DNA of 64,000 bases from NCBI GenBank assembly GCA_932294295.1, contig OW028573.1, positions 62,349,829 to 62,413,828 on the forward strand, given 5' to 3'. Positions within the stretch are counted from its first letter, which is position 1. Each line of letters starts with the position of its first letter. Position numbers and translations under genes: made by a program. The notes below the pieces were generated by a model, which ran no database searches, was not told the DNA's origin, and saw only the letters and a program-made list of their open reading frames with translations. This document shows positions 34,416 to 48,236 of the stretch, piece by piece. This DNA is from Alitta virens. Taxonomy: Eukaryota > Annelida > Polychaeta > Phyllodocida > Nereididae.

Positions 34416-34509
34416 CTGGTTCCCTTGTGTAGATGAAAACTTGGGGGGCTTTTAAGCAATGTTCAATTGAGCCTGTCAGGCAGAGCAGAGCAGCCAGGAA
34501 TGGGTGCAT
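34416..34509 (-). CDS. Candidate proximal first exon (signal peptide) of the SUEL-CUB gene
   Basis: ATG at 34509 with A at -3 opens a 31-codon frame with a hydrophobic run (FLAALLCLTG), then a phase-1 donor CCAG|GTAGCC. The phase fits the SUEL exon at 31943 and the resulting intron would be 2.5 kb, like its neighbours. The signal-peptide cleavage context is weaker than in the distal candidate and it would leave an unpaired Cys. Confidence 0.3.
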
Positions 34510-34640
34510 GATGGCTGGCCGTTTGGGCTTACCAACTACAAGCCATTCATGACCTGTGCAACGTGACCATTTATCAGGACTGAAACATCCCAGAAGCCCG
34601 CATACTTCTGAATGGTGTTGTTCGTGAGCCGTATTAACCT

Positions 34641-34668
34641 CCCCCCCCCCCCACCCCCAACCCCCAAG
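34641..34668. repeat. Poly-C tract
   Basis: A run of about 13 C followed by ACCCCC-type units. Confidence 0.85.
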
Positions 34669-37600
34669 TATGCAGATAGAAATGGTGGGCCCGTTTGCAT
34701 GCAGATGTAACTGAGCTGGCTGCTTGTATCGATAGTGCTGGGCTCTCATGCGATATGCGATTCTCTTCGCATCACCCCGCCTTCACTCGGGAAATACGTT
34801 AAAATCCTCCCCAATTCCCTTATATTATCAGAAATGAGTCGGGCAACGCGGCTAACTCCCCGTTTCCATTTCCAACGCACAAGGTGCGACAGCCGGTCCA
34901 GGGTGACAAACAATGCCAGCTCATAAAAGAGTTTCGTTAGCTCCGACGCTTGTCAGCTTGTCCAATATCTTCTGCTTATTTCATTCATAGACATGGGTCG
35001 TCTGACAAGTTCCCTGCGCCGTATATCCTGGTGGCATAAGCATATTCTGAATTAGCAATGTCCTTGTCACTGGCATAATGCAGTGGCTGCCACATGACCG
35101 ACTGATTACTGAGTCAGGAGACAACATTCTTTGATGACGTCAGAAGGGCAAGGACTCGCCCTTAATGCAGTGCTTAGCGGCGCCCCCTATCGTATAGGGG
35201 AATACAAATGGTTGTTAGCCACAAATCGAGTGGTCCAGCCGAAGGATTGGCCAGGGCAGGCATGGTGGACATGTGTAGATTATGATTGAAGCTGCCTCTT
35301 AGCCAGTCATTACGATTGCTAGGGGGGGGGAGGGGAGGAAAAAACATTAGGGTGCTCCAGGGATGTCACAGCGGCGGGCTGGCGAGGATCACGTCGAGTC
35401 AAGCACGCTATGAAGCCCGAATGCTCTGTTTAGATAAGTGGCTAGGTGATCCCCAGCTAGCGTGCTCTACTGCCTGCTAAGCGCTTGCAATCACGTTATA
35501 GCTCCGACGTCTACCCGCCCTCGTTCCGCCATTTCCTGTCCTCAGGATACGCATAGCTGCCCTTTGTTGCCCCACTTGGTGCCCACCAGCCCCCGTCCAC
35601 GCTTGTCACCTCCCTAATTGATGGCTCGATAGACTGTCTTAGTCAAACTCCCAAATTGAACTAGTTAGAGGCAAGTCTCGACAGCTCCATTGTGTGCAAA
35701 TGTTCATTCATTGGTCATTCTATAGTTTATCACATTGGCATGGGGAAAGCTCTGGCTTATTCAGTAAACACAGGGCTTTGATGGTGACAGGGTGCAGATT
35801 AAGGACATTGTGCTTGTGTGTCTGAGTGCTCGTAGACTTTTCAAAAAGAGAGAAAGAAAAAAAAAGTTTATTGTGCGTTTCCGACATGGAAGACAGAGGA
35901 CGTGTGTCTGCAGACAGCCTAAATCGGGACTATCCATCTTCCATCCTGCCTCCGCAACATTGTGCATGTACACAAACTCCCTTGTATGCCTATTGCTTAC
36001 AGCCGGCCAGAAATTGGATACTTCCTCAGTGGAGTTTGAGATACGAGCCGCCTTCCATTACTTACAGTTCGCCTTAGATATACAAAGTAATGGGGCTGGT
36101 CTGATTGGACAGCCCCTAGGACTGACATATACTCCCTAGTAATCATGATCATTTTGTAATTTATGGACAGGAATGGAAACAATTGGCTGGGTGGGGAGGG
36201 AGGGACTCTCTTCGATCAGTTCCTAGTTCCAGTGGCAGCAACAAGCCCAAGGCGAGCTCGACTTGTATCAAAAGTTAATGCCCCTCCTCGTCAGTTTTTT
36301 TTACATTTAGAGAACAAGAAAGAGTATTGTTTGAAGAGGTCAGAGCAGACATAACACAAGGACATGCCAAGGATAGCCTGATGTATGAAGCCCCTGACTC
36401 AAAGCAGGTGTCGCAAAACGGTGGCTTGTCACGAACCCTCTGGCCGTTCTCCTCTTTTGATAAGTCCTCCACTAGACCAGCCTCTATCAAAACAAATGTG
36501 CAAGGCAACATTTGCCGTGCGACCAACAACCCACAAGGCACCTCCCGCAAAACGACCCAATAAAACAAGGGCTGGCATCGGAGTCCCCAGCTTCCCTCTG
36601 CCATTCATTCTTTATATCCTGTCCCATTGTTTCCATTTTCACTAAAGAAAGAGACCAGAGCCATCAGAGCCAGCCTAGCATGTGGATTGCATATCACGTA
36701 TCGCATGTCTCTGCCTCCTACTCTTCTTATTCAGAGACTTCAGCATGCTATTTTGCATAATCTTGTATCTATCGATCCAGTCTGATGAAACATAAATTGA
36801 TATTGAGAAAATAATGGCATTTGTTGCAGATGCCACGTGTAAATTAGATCTGTCAGTCCGGGAGATGAATAAAAGAAAAATCGAAGGCAGAGACCCACAG
36901 ATGTCATGGCCAGCCTGCATATGATGACATTGCAATAAAGACTTCTATTACCCGCCTCTATTAGGCTAAAAGCATCAGCATTGAGTGGGGATCTATGGCT
37001 CCTTAAGTGTGAGGCTCCCAAGAAGATCAAAGGTGCCACGGAACTCCCTGAGGTAAACCCTTGAGTTGACTTGTCTCGCATCGAACAGGATGTCATCTGG
37101 CTCTTGGACAGGTCCATCAAGGCCCACCTATGTCTGCCCATGCCTTTGTGCTTTTTGTCATTCCATAGGTCAAATCTTGGATTCAGCACAAACTAACTCA
37201 TTCATACAGTATTAGACTGCTATGCCCCTTCATCTCCCACAATACAGGGTTGTTATGATCAAATGGTGCAAGGATACAACAGCGAATTCCTTATGATTCA
37301 GAATAAATCCTGGGTAAGACTACTGATTGCAGCATGGTTGACATTTTTTGTCTGATATAGTTTGATTATTTTCAGAAAACTCATTGATTACTTTCTCTGC
37401 AGACAATGTGTGATATATTTATTCTTTGGTATTTTTGTTTGTTGAGACAAGTGCGTATAATTTGTGATATAGACTCTGGATTACAACATAGGAAAATATT
37501 ATTAACAGTTTCAGCAGGCAATCCATTTTCAAAAATCTTTTTTGTATGCACCCATTTTACTGCATGTGATTGTTATTTGAATTGCACTTCCTTTGTAATT

Positions 37601-39275
37601 TTGAGAAGAAATCTCTGGGTGTGGACTTCTCTTACAACATATTTTCAGCTGGCTTCACTGAATTTCTTTCTAATAATCTTCAACATACTGAATTATTTTT
37701 TATATCGCCTTTCGTACTTTCTTTGTGCACACTTGGGTGTGACATACTGCATATATGGTGCATGCTGTTATGTAGTTCTTCTCATTCATCTATACATCAG
37801 AGTTTCCAGTTGAATTCATCCTTTGGGTTCTCCCTTTCATCTGACATTGTGACAGGTTTTACCAAATTTGAACTTCACTTATCTTAACGTTTCAATGAAG
37901 TCAATAACAACCTCACAAAGAAATGTTAATATCCTGCCGAAGAATTTTTAATCTACAATCTATGAAAGACATAACTAACAGCATCACTTTCAATGAAAAT
38001 AGAATAGAAATACTATAGCAATTTCGTTTACTTCCTGTCTTTTTTGTTGGAGAAGGAAGGGATTAAGTACTTGCTATAAATAGTCTTTAAACAGGACTAT
38101 ACAGTTCTTATCGATGAGCGAAGGACAATAGCTGTTCTTTAACAAGATAATGGAGCCTATTGACCTAACACAGCAGTACACCTGTATCTCCATAGATGAA
38201 TTATGTACTCCGTACTAAGTATATCTAGAAAAAGAATAGGATAACAGTATTTCCTTGCTGTACACCGTTGTTCATTTTCTTATGATATCTTCCTTGATGT
38301 GCATGGCACAGACTGCAAGGGCAATTTATTTTTGGCACTGATCCATTCAATTCACATTTCCAGGGAGATATATGATTAGGTCTTGTTTAGATTAACATTA
38401 AGACATCTGCTCTACTCTCCTACATTCCTTGGATTTGTATGATCTTTTTATTTTCAGTATTTTTGGAAGTTGGCATGTCATCATTTGGCTATTTGCCACT
38501 AGTCCCTACCATGTTCCATTGTATTTTCTATTTCCCCACATAATACCGTCATTAATCATGCTGGGAGTATACAAAAGCATCGATGCAAAGCGTTTGTTGC
38601 AGAAACAGGTTAAATTTTTCTTGCTCACCAGGACGAAATTGGAACTTATCAATAATAAATCACCCCAAACGGGCTCCCATTTTTCCTGTTGTTTGTCGCA
38701 TTCATAGCTTCCAAAATATAAGCCCTAAAAAGAAGCTCTCATTGATTGAAAAATATTAGAGCAATTTATATCATGATCACGCAGAGCTTTAAATCATCCC
38801 AAGACAGATTTGAAAGCTTGAAGAAAATATTCCCATTCATTATTTGGAATTATAAGGGAATTATTATTAAAGGCTTTGGTAAAAGTGTTCGCATTTGCGA
38901 ATGCATCCACATAATATGGATGCTATTCAGTTCAGAAATAGTTTGCAATTGAAGGCGTTTTTCCTAGCACTCGTCTTGGGGATAAACTGAAATATTTGTC
39001 TTTGCACTTGAATGCGCTGAATCGCATCAGAATGCAGCCCACAGACGATTAGCATTCGGGGGCCAAAGGAAGACCAATTCAAGCCCAAGTGAAGACCAGA
39101 AATGGCAAGTTAAGACATGATAGGGTAGGCAAAACTGCCTGTTCTCCTATTGATCCCAGCAACTCGCAAATTCTTGAGCTGGGCTATAGTTATCGATCAA
39201 AGTGTTTTGGATGCTGCACACATTGGGTGCGGTGCAAAGATTGAAGAGGTCTTTGTCTAGAGGTCAGTGGACAGC

Positions 39276-39309
39276 CTTGGCCAACCCTGGCCAACCCTTG
39301 GCCAACCCG
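39276..39309. repeat. Three tandem TGGCCAACCC units
   Basis: The TGGCCAACCC unit occurs three times in a row, and the first and third copies carry the TTGGCCAA palindrome. TTGGC/GCCAA are NF1 half sites. Confidence 0.8.
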
Positions 39310-39314
39310 TGCAG

Positions 39315-39352
39315 TTGCTTCTGCTGCTGCTGATTCTGCTGCTGCTGCAGCT
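39315..39352. repeat. CTG triplet repeat
   Basis: Interrupted CTG units (TTCTGCTGCTGCTGATTC pattern) immediately after the TGGCCAACCC tandem. Confidence 0.85.
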
Positions 39353-42300
39353 TGATTCTTTTGTTGAATTTGCTGCCATTTCCTAAAGCGTGCTTTCATA
39401 GCTGTGCACTCGCCAAATATCAAACGGCCTAATGGAAGGAATTACCAAGAAAACTCGAGTAATTGTGAGAACGACTTTGTTGGGTAAGGTGGAACGACCT
39501 AAATGTGGCTCAAGGGGCGAGGAGGGCCACGGGCCTCTGGGCTACTTTCACGGTTACATTATGGGCGCCTGCCCCAGCAATTCGATTTGGCCCGTATAGT
39601 CAGAGTGACACAGCCGATATCTAAACGGATATCGAAAACATCTGGAACGCTTTTATTAAATCTTCCTTAATGGCGTCCTGATAGCTTCATGCTTGTATGG
39701 CAGTCATTGAGGCTTGTGATCTTTGCTTCACACCTCGCTGTATTCTTCCTTTGATTGAAATATTTCCTATCAAGAGACAGATGATTGTATTCCCTGTGTG
39801 TCCTCTCCGCCATTGCCAGCTAAGTGGGGTGGACGACGTTTAGATGCAGGAATATAAGGACGTGTGCTATCTGACGATTTATCATTCATATATTCATCAG
39901 AATAAAGCAAAGGGCCAAGGTGTTCGTGAGAGCAATTTATCAAGCAGTGATGCATGCCTGATTGCTCTTACTCTGAATCTATTCCTCGCCGATGTGTCTT
40001 CGCTCACTGATTGTTGCTCGGAGAAGGACGAGCGCTGCTAGACAATGGTGAAATCGAATGTGTTTTGGGGTAATATTGAGCGGATCTAGGAGACTTTGGC
40101 TGGAATGGACAGCGCAGGCCAGGCGAGATGCTATCGGGCCCCTCCCTCTTGATGAAAACATTGGCCTGTACCTACATACATTTCATGGAATGCGTCCCTT
40201 AGCCAGAATCGATTTGGATGTCGAACTAAGCGATACGATAGTATTGGGGGATGATTTCTCCAGGGGTCGGTACTTTACAATCGCTGCAGAGACTGATGGT
40301 GTTGGCTACCCCGGAGAGAAGCATGGTGCCCTTACTGTGCTTGTACTGGCGTGGTGACACTTGAACTTTTGCCAAGACATCTGAGATGCTACACGAAAAG
40401 GACGTGGCTTCCTTGCAAGCCTTCCTTCACCAGTGATTCATTTCTCTCATGACCATATTATCGACCACATATCAAAGATGGTAGGGTTAGAGCCAGGGGG
40501 CAGATGTGCTTAGCTTATTCTCTGAGACTGAGAGCGAATCAGAGCTAGCTCGCTGGCTGGGCAACCATCTCTTGCTGGCTCTGCAGCCAGCTCCTATTGC
40601 CCACTTAATGCGTCGAGTGTTATGGAGCACATGCGTCATTTGCTGCGAAATATTATTCCCCATGACAGTCGTGACGTTTCTAGATCGTCACTTTGCCGCT
40701 ACATGACGTGATCATGCACGCTGTTGAAGAGAGAAAACATCTATAATTGCATTTCTCTAATCTGGGCTACTTATGGACGCAATTACCTGATAGGCTGCGT
40801 CAGAGCCGAGGCTCAGATTTCATAGGGAGGGAAGCCTGGGTTACAGTGAAGATTGCAAGAAGATAGGAGAGCAAAGAAACCAGAACATCCTCCATCGATT
40901 GCTTCAAAGCTCCCACGATTAAGCCCACTTTAGCTCACCAATATTAAACTAGAGCAGAGGAGGTAAATCCCTTTGGTGACATGGACTCAGCCTGTTTTGC
41001 TTAAGAAACTGCAGCATCAGACACTGCCTTCTCTCTATACAGCACGCTCATATGGCCATAAACCTCAGCCACCATTGTCTAGTCCGTCATAAAACGTGTC
41101 ACAAAAGTAGGAACCAGTGAACATGATCAATGCAGCATAAAATCGCCAGCATCATGAGACCATAACAGGTTATCCTTGGGAAGCTTGACATAGTTATGTA
41201 AACGATGAAATATCGTGTGGAGAGATGGGGGAAGGGGTGGAGGGGACCTTCGGAAGGATTATGTTAACCCTGAGTCCGTCCTGCCAGGAGAAACAATCAA
41301 TAGAAACCACGTTTTGTCTGGCATTTTCTATTACGCGAATCATAAACACAGCGTGTGGGTCGCATTTCAAAAGCAGTTTACGATTACATTTTCCCGTCGA
41401 ACTGCACTTGAGCTAGGTACATGGTGGTGCTGCTTCTTGCCAGTTGCTAGGGTCAAAGGGAGAATTACGCGGGACACTTGGACCAGCCACTCCATTGTGT
41501 TGTTGCTCACATTCTCCTGGGATCTTTTCATAGCAAAAGGAATGTCGACTAGCCAGCTTTGTATTTATAAGCGGCTGGATTCATTTGGACAGGGCCTCTT
41601 TGTGCCTGTGCATCCACTGTATACATTTAGTGTGTCACCCAAGACACCCTTGATTTTCTCAGCTCTTTTTTATCTGTAGTATGCGATTGATTACAATAAC
41701 TGCTTCGCCCCTCTTGGCCCGCAGTGCTGCTCATAGTGTCATTTCATTAGCATCGAGAGCAGACGGAATCTAATTTTGCAGGAAATATGATAGTGTGCTC
41801 GGAGGGAGACCGCTCCTCTGCCGTGCTCAATGGAGCGGACAGCATGGCACCACGCCGGGTCAATTTTTTGTGATTTCCTGGGAGAGGAGACGAGTGGCGC
41901 TTGGCAGGCTGGTCAGGTGGCGCGCGACGGGGAGTCCTTGTTGGACATGACAGACAGTATGTTGGGCAGCATGTTATTGTGAGCAACGCCCTGTCCTGAT
42001 GTATTGCCACTGACCAACACCCTGGCAATTTACGATGGCTGGGACTCCCCCGACTGCGCTGCTCCTTGCTGCTAGATAATGCACGATATTTGGTGGAGAA
42101 TCCACTGTCTTCAGATATCGATCTTGTGTTTGGCCACTATTGTCTCGTGTCCCAAAGCTTCCCCTCCATCTATTGCTCTGGCTGGCTGTTTGCGCCCAGC
42201 CCTACCAATGGCCAGGGCGGCCCCTATTTATAAGCAAATGTCTTGGATACTCCACCTCTATCGAATATTGTTCCACAGCACAGCGGACCACTTGGTAGTG

Positions 42301-45300
42301 AAGGCCGACTGGTCAATATTCAGGATGGGATACACAGAGCGAGTAAATGCTGAATGTGTACCCAACCTAGCACTTCTCATCTCCCGCACAGAAAACCTGA
42401 AAGGTCCCCTCAAAGCTTCCACTAACTTCTCCGAACACACAATGTTTAATAACCTTATCAAAAAGTGCCAGTGACGGTCCTGGGTACACTGTAAGGGTGG
42501 TCTATGGCAAATGAACATGCCTGCCTTTTATTGAATTCTGCGGGATATTGTAGCGAGGGCACGAATTGTGTCCTTTCTTCTCGATTTCAACTGCACCCAT
42601 AGTTCAGCCTGTGTAATGGGATTCCCTTGAATGCATGCCAATTCCGAAGGGTTCTTTTTCAAGCGTTGGTATGCCTGCCATAGTTCACCTAAACAAGGCA
42701 AGACACATATACTTCTATGGCCTTTCGTGACTGGCATGCCCCGAGGGTCCAGTCCAAGTAAGTATACAGGAGAAAGCCAAAACAATGAGAAGCCATTACA
42801 GACAAGCAAGAAGGAATGGAGGAGACACAAGTGTTCCAACACACCCTGTGCGTTCGTTTCGACAATTCCTCAAGCGGTGTCTCTTTATGCACAAGCTCGC
42901 TTCTTATTAGTTGCTATTGGTAGAGGCGCATGTCAGCCGTCTCAAAGAGTGAGAACTCCAAGCGAAGTTTTTTTCCCTTCCTATTTTTCCTTCTCAAAAG
43001 GACTGCAAAGCATTGGGCTGCTGACAAGGACTTGGTTTGGAGAGGAGAGTGGCACTCTGGCCTGCAATGGATGGACCAATCGAGAAGAGTAGACAACTAA
43101 GACATCCCCCGGCGTTTGTGCACTTTCCTTTTGCTTTGTCCTGCTATATTGGGCAGGCTATGTACCCTGAAGGACCCTCAGCCTGCTAATATATGTTCGT
43201 TCATAGAGGGTGCATGCAGCAGCACGTCAACATTGCTGCACATAATAAGCCACATATTGGCATGAAGACGATTGACAGGACGTGGCAGTCAATCTCGATT
43301 ATATCCATTGCTCTTCGGAAATTGCTGAAATACATATCAGTCCCTAGCTGCACCAGTGACCATGGAGGGATAGATTGAAACTGACTGATCTGCTGAATGA
43401 ATCATCATCTTTGCACCGATAACTCATCTTCTCCGTGCCTAGTACTGTCTCTCTAGCATTGAGTGGTAAGGCCAAGAGATATGATGCGATTCGGCACATC
43501 ACATACATATGTACCACTGTCTTTATACCAAGCATACATTAAACCTTATTGCTTATAACTGACAGTCCTGATTCATATGACCCATTCCATCACCAACTTC
43601 TTACAAGCCATGATTCAACCAGGTTATGCCATCCATATGTATATTTAAAGTGAATGGCACTGAATACTTCCCAGTAGAAATAGGACCATTTCACAAACTA
43701 AAATGAGAAAAGTATTAAAAAATTAAAAAGGAAGCATCTTGGACAAGTTCATTTGATGTATATTATGTCTTTCCAAGTAACTCTATGTGGATTAGTCAAC
43801 CATATGTTATTATGACTGTATTTCAATTTTTCTTCATATTCTTCTTGGTATAGGTAATGGAAAATTTTCACAAAGACTGGCTATGTAATTTGTTTCAAAA
43901 AAATAATGAACTTGTCAAGCATGTTATTCATGCCAGTGTTTGGTTACAGTATCATATCATCTTTTCATGATCAGAAAAGGAAATTCATACCATCCCACCT
44001 CTTGATCACTTGCACCACAACATAAATACCACCTGTTCTGATCAGGGTATGATGGATATCAACTAAATATAGTTTCCAGTCTGATACATATCTTTACAAA
44101 TCGATAACAGCTTTCTATGCCAGATATTGAGATCCTTACAATTTCGATGCCAAGTCTGTGACCCTTCAGCACCTTTATCAATTCATCAAACATCACCATA
44201 TTTTAAGCAAACACTTTCCAAATGATCCATTTTTCCCCTCACTGTAAATAACAGGAATATCCTTTTGACCCTGTTTGGCCAACAGGACCCACAAAGCCAC
44301 ATGTGATGTCGACTGAACTACCTGATCCATCCAGACATGTTCACAGCTACCAGACAAACACATCAACCTCTTCCTCTGATCTAACTATGTTGATCAGTTT
44401 TTAGATCAATCAATACGAATAATCGATACGAGGAAACCTAACTAAGAGCTGACCTCATCACTAGCTTACTGTCTCGATGTCACAACATCATCAACTCGAA
44501 TCTTTGATGTCATCTAGCTTCCAGTGTAGGTGCTCTACTTACTTTTTTGCTTTTGACATTTTTTTGTTTTGTCTTTTTTTGTTCTTCTGCCCATCTAATT
44601 ACCTCCCTGTCCTCCAGGCACATGATATTTCAATTTCAATTTTAATTTACAGAACATTCACCTCATGTTGCCTTTGATTATAATCAACTGATTAAATGTC
44701 ATTGTGCTTTTTTGTACCTAAATTCTTCTGATATGAACTCAACAGCAATGGGCGTAAAACTATTGAGATATGTAATTAATTTAATCTACAGTAATATAAA
44801 CGAAAAATCAGATAATTAAACACACTAAAGTGCATGTTTGTATCTTGAATTTCAAGATGCCTGTTATTAGGCTGTTAACGTCGATATGGTAATAAACACT
44901 TATTATAGCCGTGCTTTTCATAATATTAGAATCTTTATTGCCGGATTTGATGAGCTCATGGAGACGCAGAAAGCCATTTATTCCAATTGCTCACTTTGAA
45001 ATTACACTTGATAGTGAAAATGAAAGTGACACTCCACTGATATTACGCCAGTACTCCAGGAAGCCAGGAAACTGTTAAGCGACAACTTGTCAGCAAAATT
45101 GACAATCGATAATTTGTATTAGGCTTTTTTCAGAGTCCAAGCCAAAGATAATGTTGCAATGTCTTGGGTTGCAAGAGATGTTTGTGAATTTTATCGGGTG
45201 AATTCACAGACTAAATCCAATTGTAGCTAACCCATTCTCCGTCATTTAATTCTTTCTATTACGCACTTTGGCGGATTGAGCTTGATAAACGAAATGATTA

Positions 45301-46025
45301 AGAGCATACACCGAGCAGTATCAAGGTCATGGTGATGGATCAGTTGAGCCCATAGATTCTTGCTCGCCTATAAAATGCACATACATCATAACCCCAATAT
45401 GACTGTATGCTGAATATGCCTAATGTCTGTCACAGCCATAGAGCAGGCGAGTTTCCTATTTTGAGCAGTGCCCACTGGCTACAGACTCTGGCACAATAAT
45501 GAGATTCAAATAACATCAAAAATGGATCTATGGCCTGTGAGAGCTGCATTGAACCCGCAGCCAAAGCAGGCAAAGGGTCGGAGAGTCAACATTCGCTGCC
45601 GCTTATTCCCTTGGCAAAGTGGAAATAGCGGGCCCAACAAAGCGAAATGCTTTCTGTGTAATTTGAAGATGTCATTTCAAAAGCACTGAACTTGCTGTGT
45701 CACTCATAAATACCAACGGAAGGCCGCATCGCCAAATCCCTGATATTTCAAATTTTCCGCCTGCCCTCCTGCTCAATATTCTGGTTGATATGCGATATAT
45801 GCATCAATAAATCATCTTGTGTGCCCTCCATATGAAAGCTCTGTCTTCGCTTGATGTCTGGTCCTATTGTCAGAGGTTTATGACCAGCGCACAGCGCAGT
45901 ACACTGGAGTGCACAATGCACAGACTTCACAGACTACAATATGTGTGGTACACCCTCCCTGTGTTGCAGAATGAACTTCTGGCCCCGCGAAGTTGCTAAT
46001 GATTTGGTGAACGATGTTGGGTAAG

Positions 46026-46051
46026 CCATGGAGTCTCTGGTGACTCCATGG
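46026..46051. repeat. Perfect hairpin CCATGGAGTC/GACTCCATGG
   Basis: Two 10-bp perfect arms surround the 6-nt loop TCTGGT. GTAAG(C) occurs directly on both sides (46021 and 46052). Confidence 0.85.
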
Positions 46052-47967
46052 GTAAGCTTTGGTTTATATAGCAACCGACAAGTTCTTAATCATGGTCAAT
46101 TATAGCGTGCGTTGTCAAGGCCACGGTGATTATCCTATCACACTTTGCTGTAGGATGACAAGATCACAATTCATTGATGCAGCTAGGTGATGGAGCTGCG
46201 CAGGAATTCAGAAGCACAAGGATAGAGTAACAGCAAATGGAGCAGTGTGAATGGGCCTTTCACCAAACCACTACTTGGTCTTTCTTCTCTGACTAATTAG
46301 TGTCATCTAATTAAAGACGGGCGTCTGAGTAAGGTCTGCTCCTCTTATCATTATCATGGTGGAAGCAAGCAGGCAGAAGATTCTGACAACGGTTACATAG
46401 GAAAGCTTTTACGCCATCCTATTTGACAGGCTAACGAGCCGTCAAAACGCAGTGCCCCCTGGTTGACAGCCCCTCACTTGAAAAGAGAGGCACCATTTAA
46501 TTGAATATCCCCAAATGATTAGGAGCGCATAATGCTTGCGCCACAAAGGGATTAATCAGTCATGGCTGGTACTGTTGCATCACGCCAAGCATCTTGTGTT
46601 TCTGAAAGGACTGCTTTCAATAATAGAAGGGTCTGGCGAGCCATCAACTCGTTGTTACACAGACAAGGCTGCTGTGCAGTGTGTACTGGTAAAGGTCAGG
46701 CTGGTATGCGTGTCCTGAGCAAATATAGGGGGTGGAGATAAACCTATGGAAGACCATCACAGTGTCTGTTGACCTTAAGAGATGCTGCCTAATTTGCAGG
46801 GCAAGTCATTAAGGCTGTTGAAGGGAAAGGCCCTTCTCCTTGATACAGGTCGTAAGAGACTAGAGATAAGCACTCGGCCCATCACGAGGGACTGATCGTT
46901 TTGCTCCTATCAGGATAGCAATCGCAAGTTCTACACTAGCCTGTCGTGTTGCTCCGACCCTATCAAAACACATTCATTAAAGACCGCAATACACACAGCA
47001 CACTACCAGCCATCCACTACCATCCACTAACAGCCATCCACAGCGCCACTAGCAGGTCATATACAGGCACACCACAGCGCCCTGGCTGACACCGTTCTAT
47101 AAGCATGATAAGCACAAAAGATGGCATAGAGCTCTCGCATATTGCACAGCCTATGATTATGCACTCGCTTCCCAGGTAGTTGACATCTCTGGCTGAACGT
47201 ATGGCCTGCGCAGCGCAAAAACTCCAATGTCATCCATGTTTCATGAACTTATCATCGGACAAATATTCGAGGCAATAATATTTCATACTTTTACGCGGCA
47301 ACAGAATATTTACCAGGGTAGGCTAACAGCAGCCCACTGCTTCTGTGCATTGCCAAGTGCACATAAAACAGACAGTGTGATGCCCACTGCCCGTCCCTAA
47401 TGTTAACAAACACTGTCTGGTGACTTAAGTGTTTTCACAGCAGCCTACTTTGCATCTAGATATTGCAAATGTCTTTCAGATGAAGTGATTCTCTCCACAA
47501 GAAGGTTGTTCACAGTCTATTGACGCCATCAATCAAGGCTCGATTGTCCTCGAGTGAAGGAAGCCCACCCAACTGGACATAATAGAATCGCTCAAGAAAT
47601 ATTGTTTCTAGATGCCAGCGAAAATTAGACGTATTGTCACGGCTGAGCGAGTTGATGTGGGGGAAAAGTTCTGCCTGCCTCAAACTTGTCACACCTCCGC
47701 CATTACGTTCATATTGTGAGGCAGGCATGAGGAGAACCGTGAAATATAGTATCGACGGATGAAGTCCTGCTGGAATTCATCATTTAGGAAGCTACGCCTG
47801 ATGTCTCGATTTCAATTTGAACCTAATGGAATCTGGAAAGGTCTTCTTGCAGCAGCAGCCGGTGCAGAGTGACTCATTCACTGATGAGGAGGAGGAAGAG
47901 AGGATGCACAAGTTGCTTCCTGGTGCACTGGCCAATCTTGCTGAGCCCGAATCTTTTCTGTTTTGAC

Positions 47968-48016
47968 TTCTGCTGATGCTGCTGCTGATGCTGCTGCTGA
48001 TGCTGCTGTTGATGCA
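47968..48016. repeat. CTG/ATG triplet repeat
   Basis: Repeated 12-bp block of CTG, CTG, CTG, ATG units. Confidence 0.85.
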
Positions 48017-48130
48017 GATACACCCACGTCGCTTGTGTGAATAATACATTCCTTCTGTCTCACGCCCATTGCGTTTTCCAGGCCCCCTCGTTGCATCATT
48101 AGGACAAGGGAAGTTAATTCTACTACGGCC

Positions 48131-48236
48131 CACAGCTTACTCCTCACAGCTTATACTCCCCACAGCTTACTCCTCACAGCTTACTTCCCACAGCTTACTC
48201 CCCACAGCTTACTCCCCACAGCTTACTCCCCACAGC
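48131..48236. repeat. Minisatellite, unit about CACAGCTTACTCCC
   Basis: Eight copies of a 12-16 bp unit, most of them 14 bp, with C/T variation in the last bases. Confidence 0.92.

Noticed and set aside
37406..37887. Overlapping 135- and 105-codon plus-strand frames
   Set aside because: Hydrophobic T-rich low-complexity translation with no domain, splice or start context.
47792..48147. 113-codon minus-strand frame with Ser/Ile repeats
   Set aside because: The repeats are the CTG/ATG triplet tract read through; nothing else supports coding.
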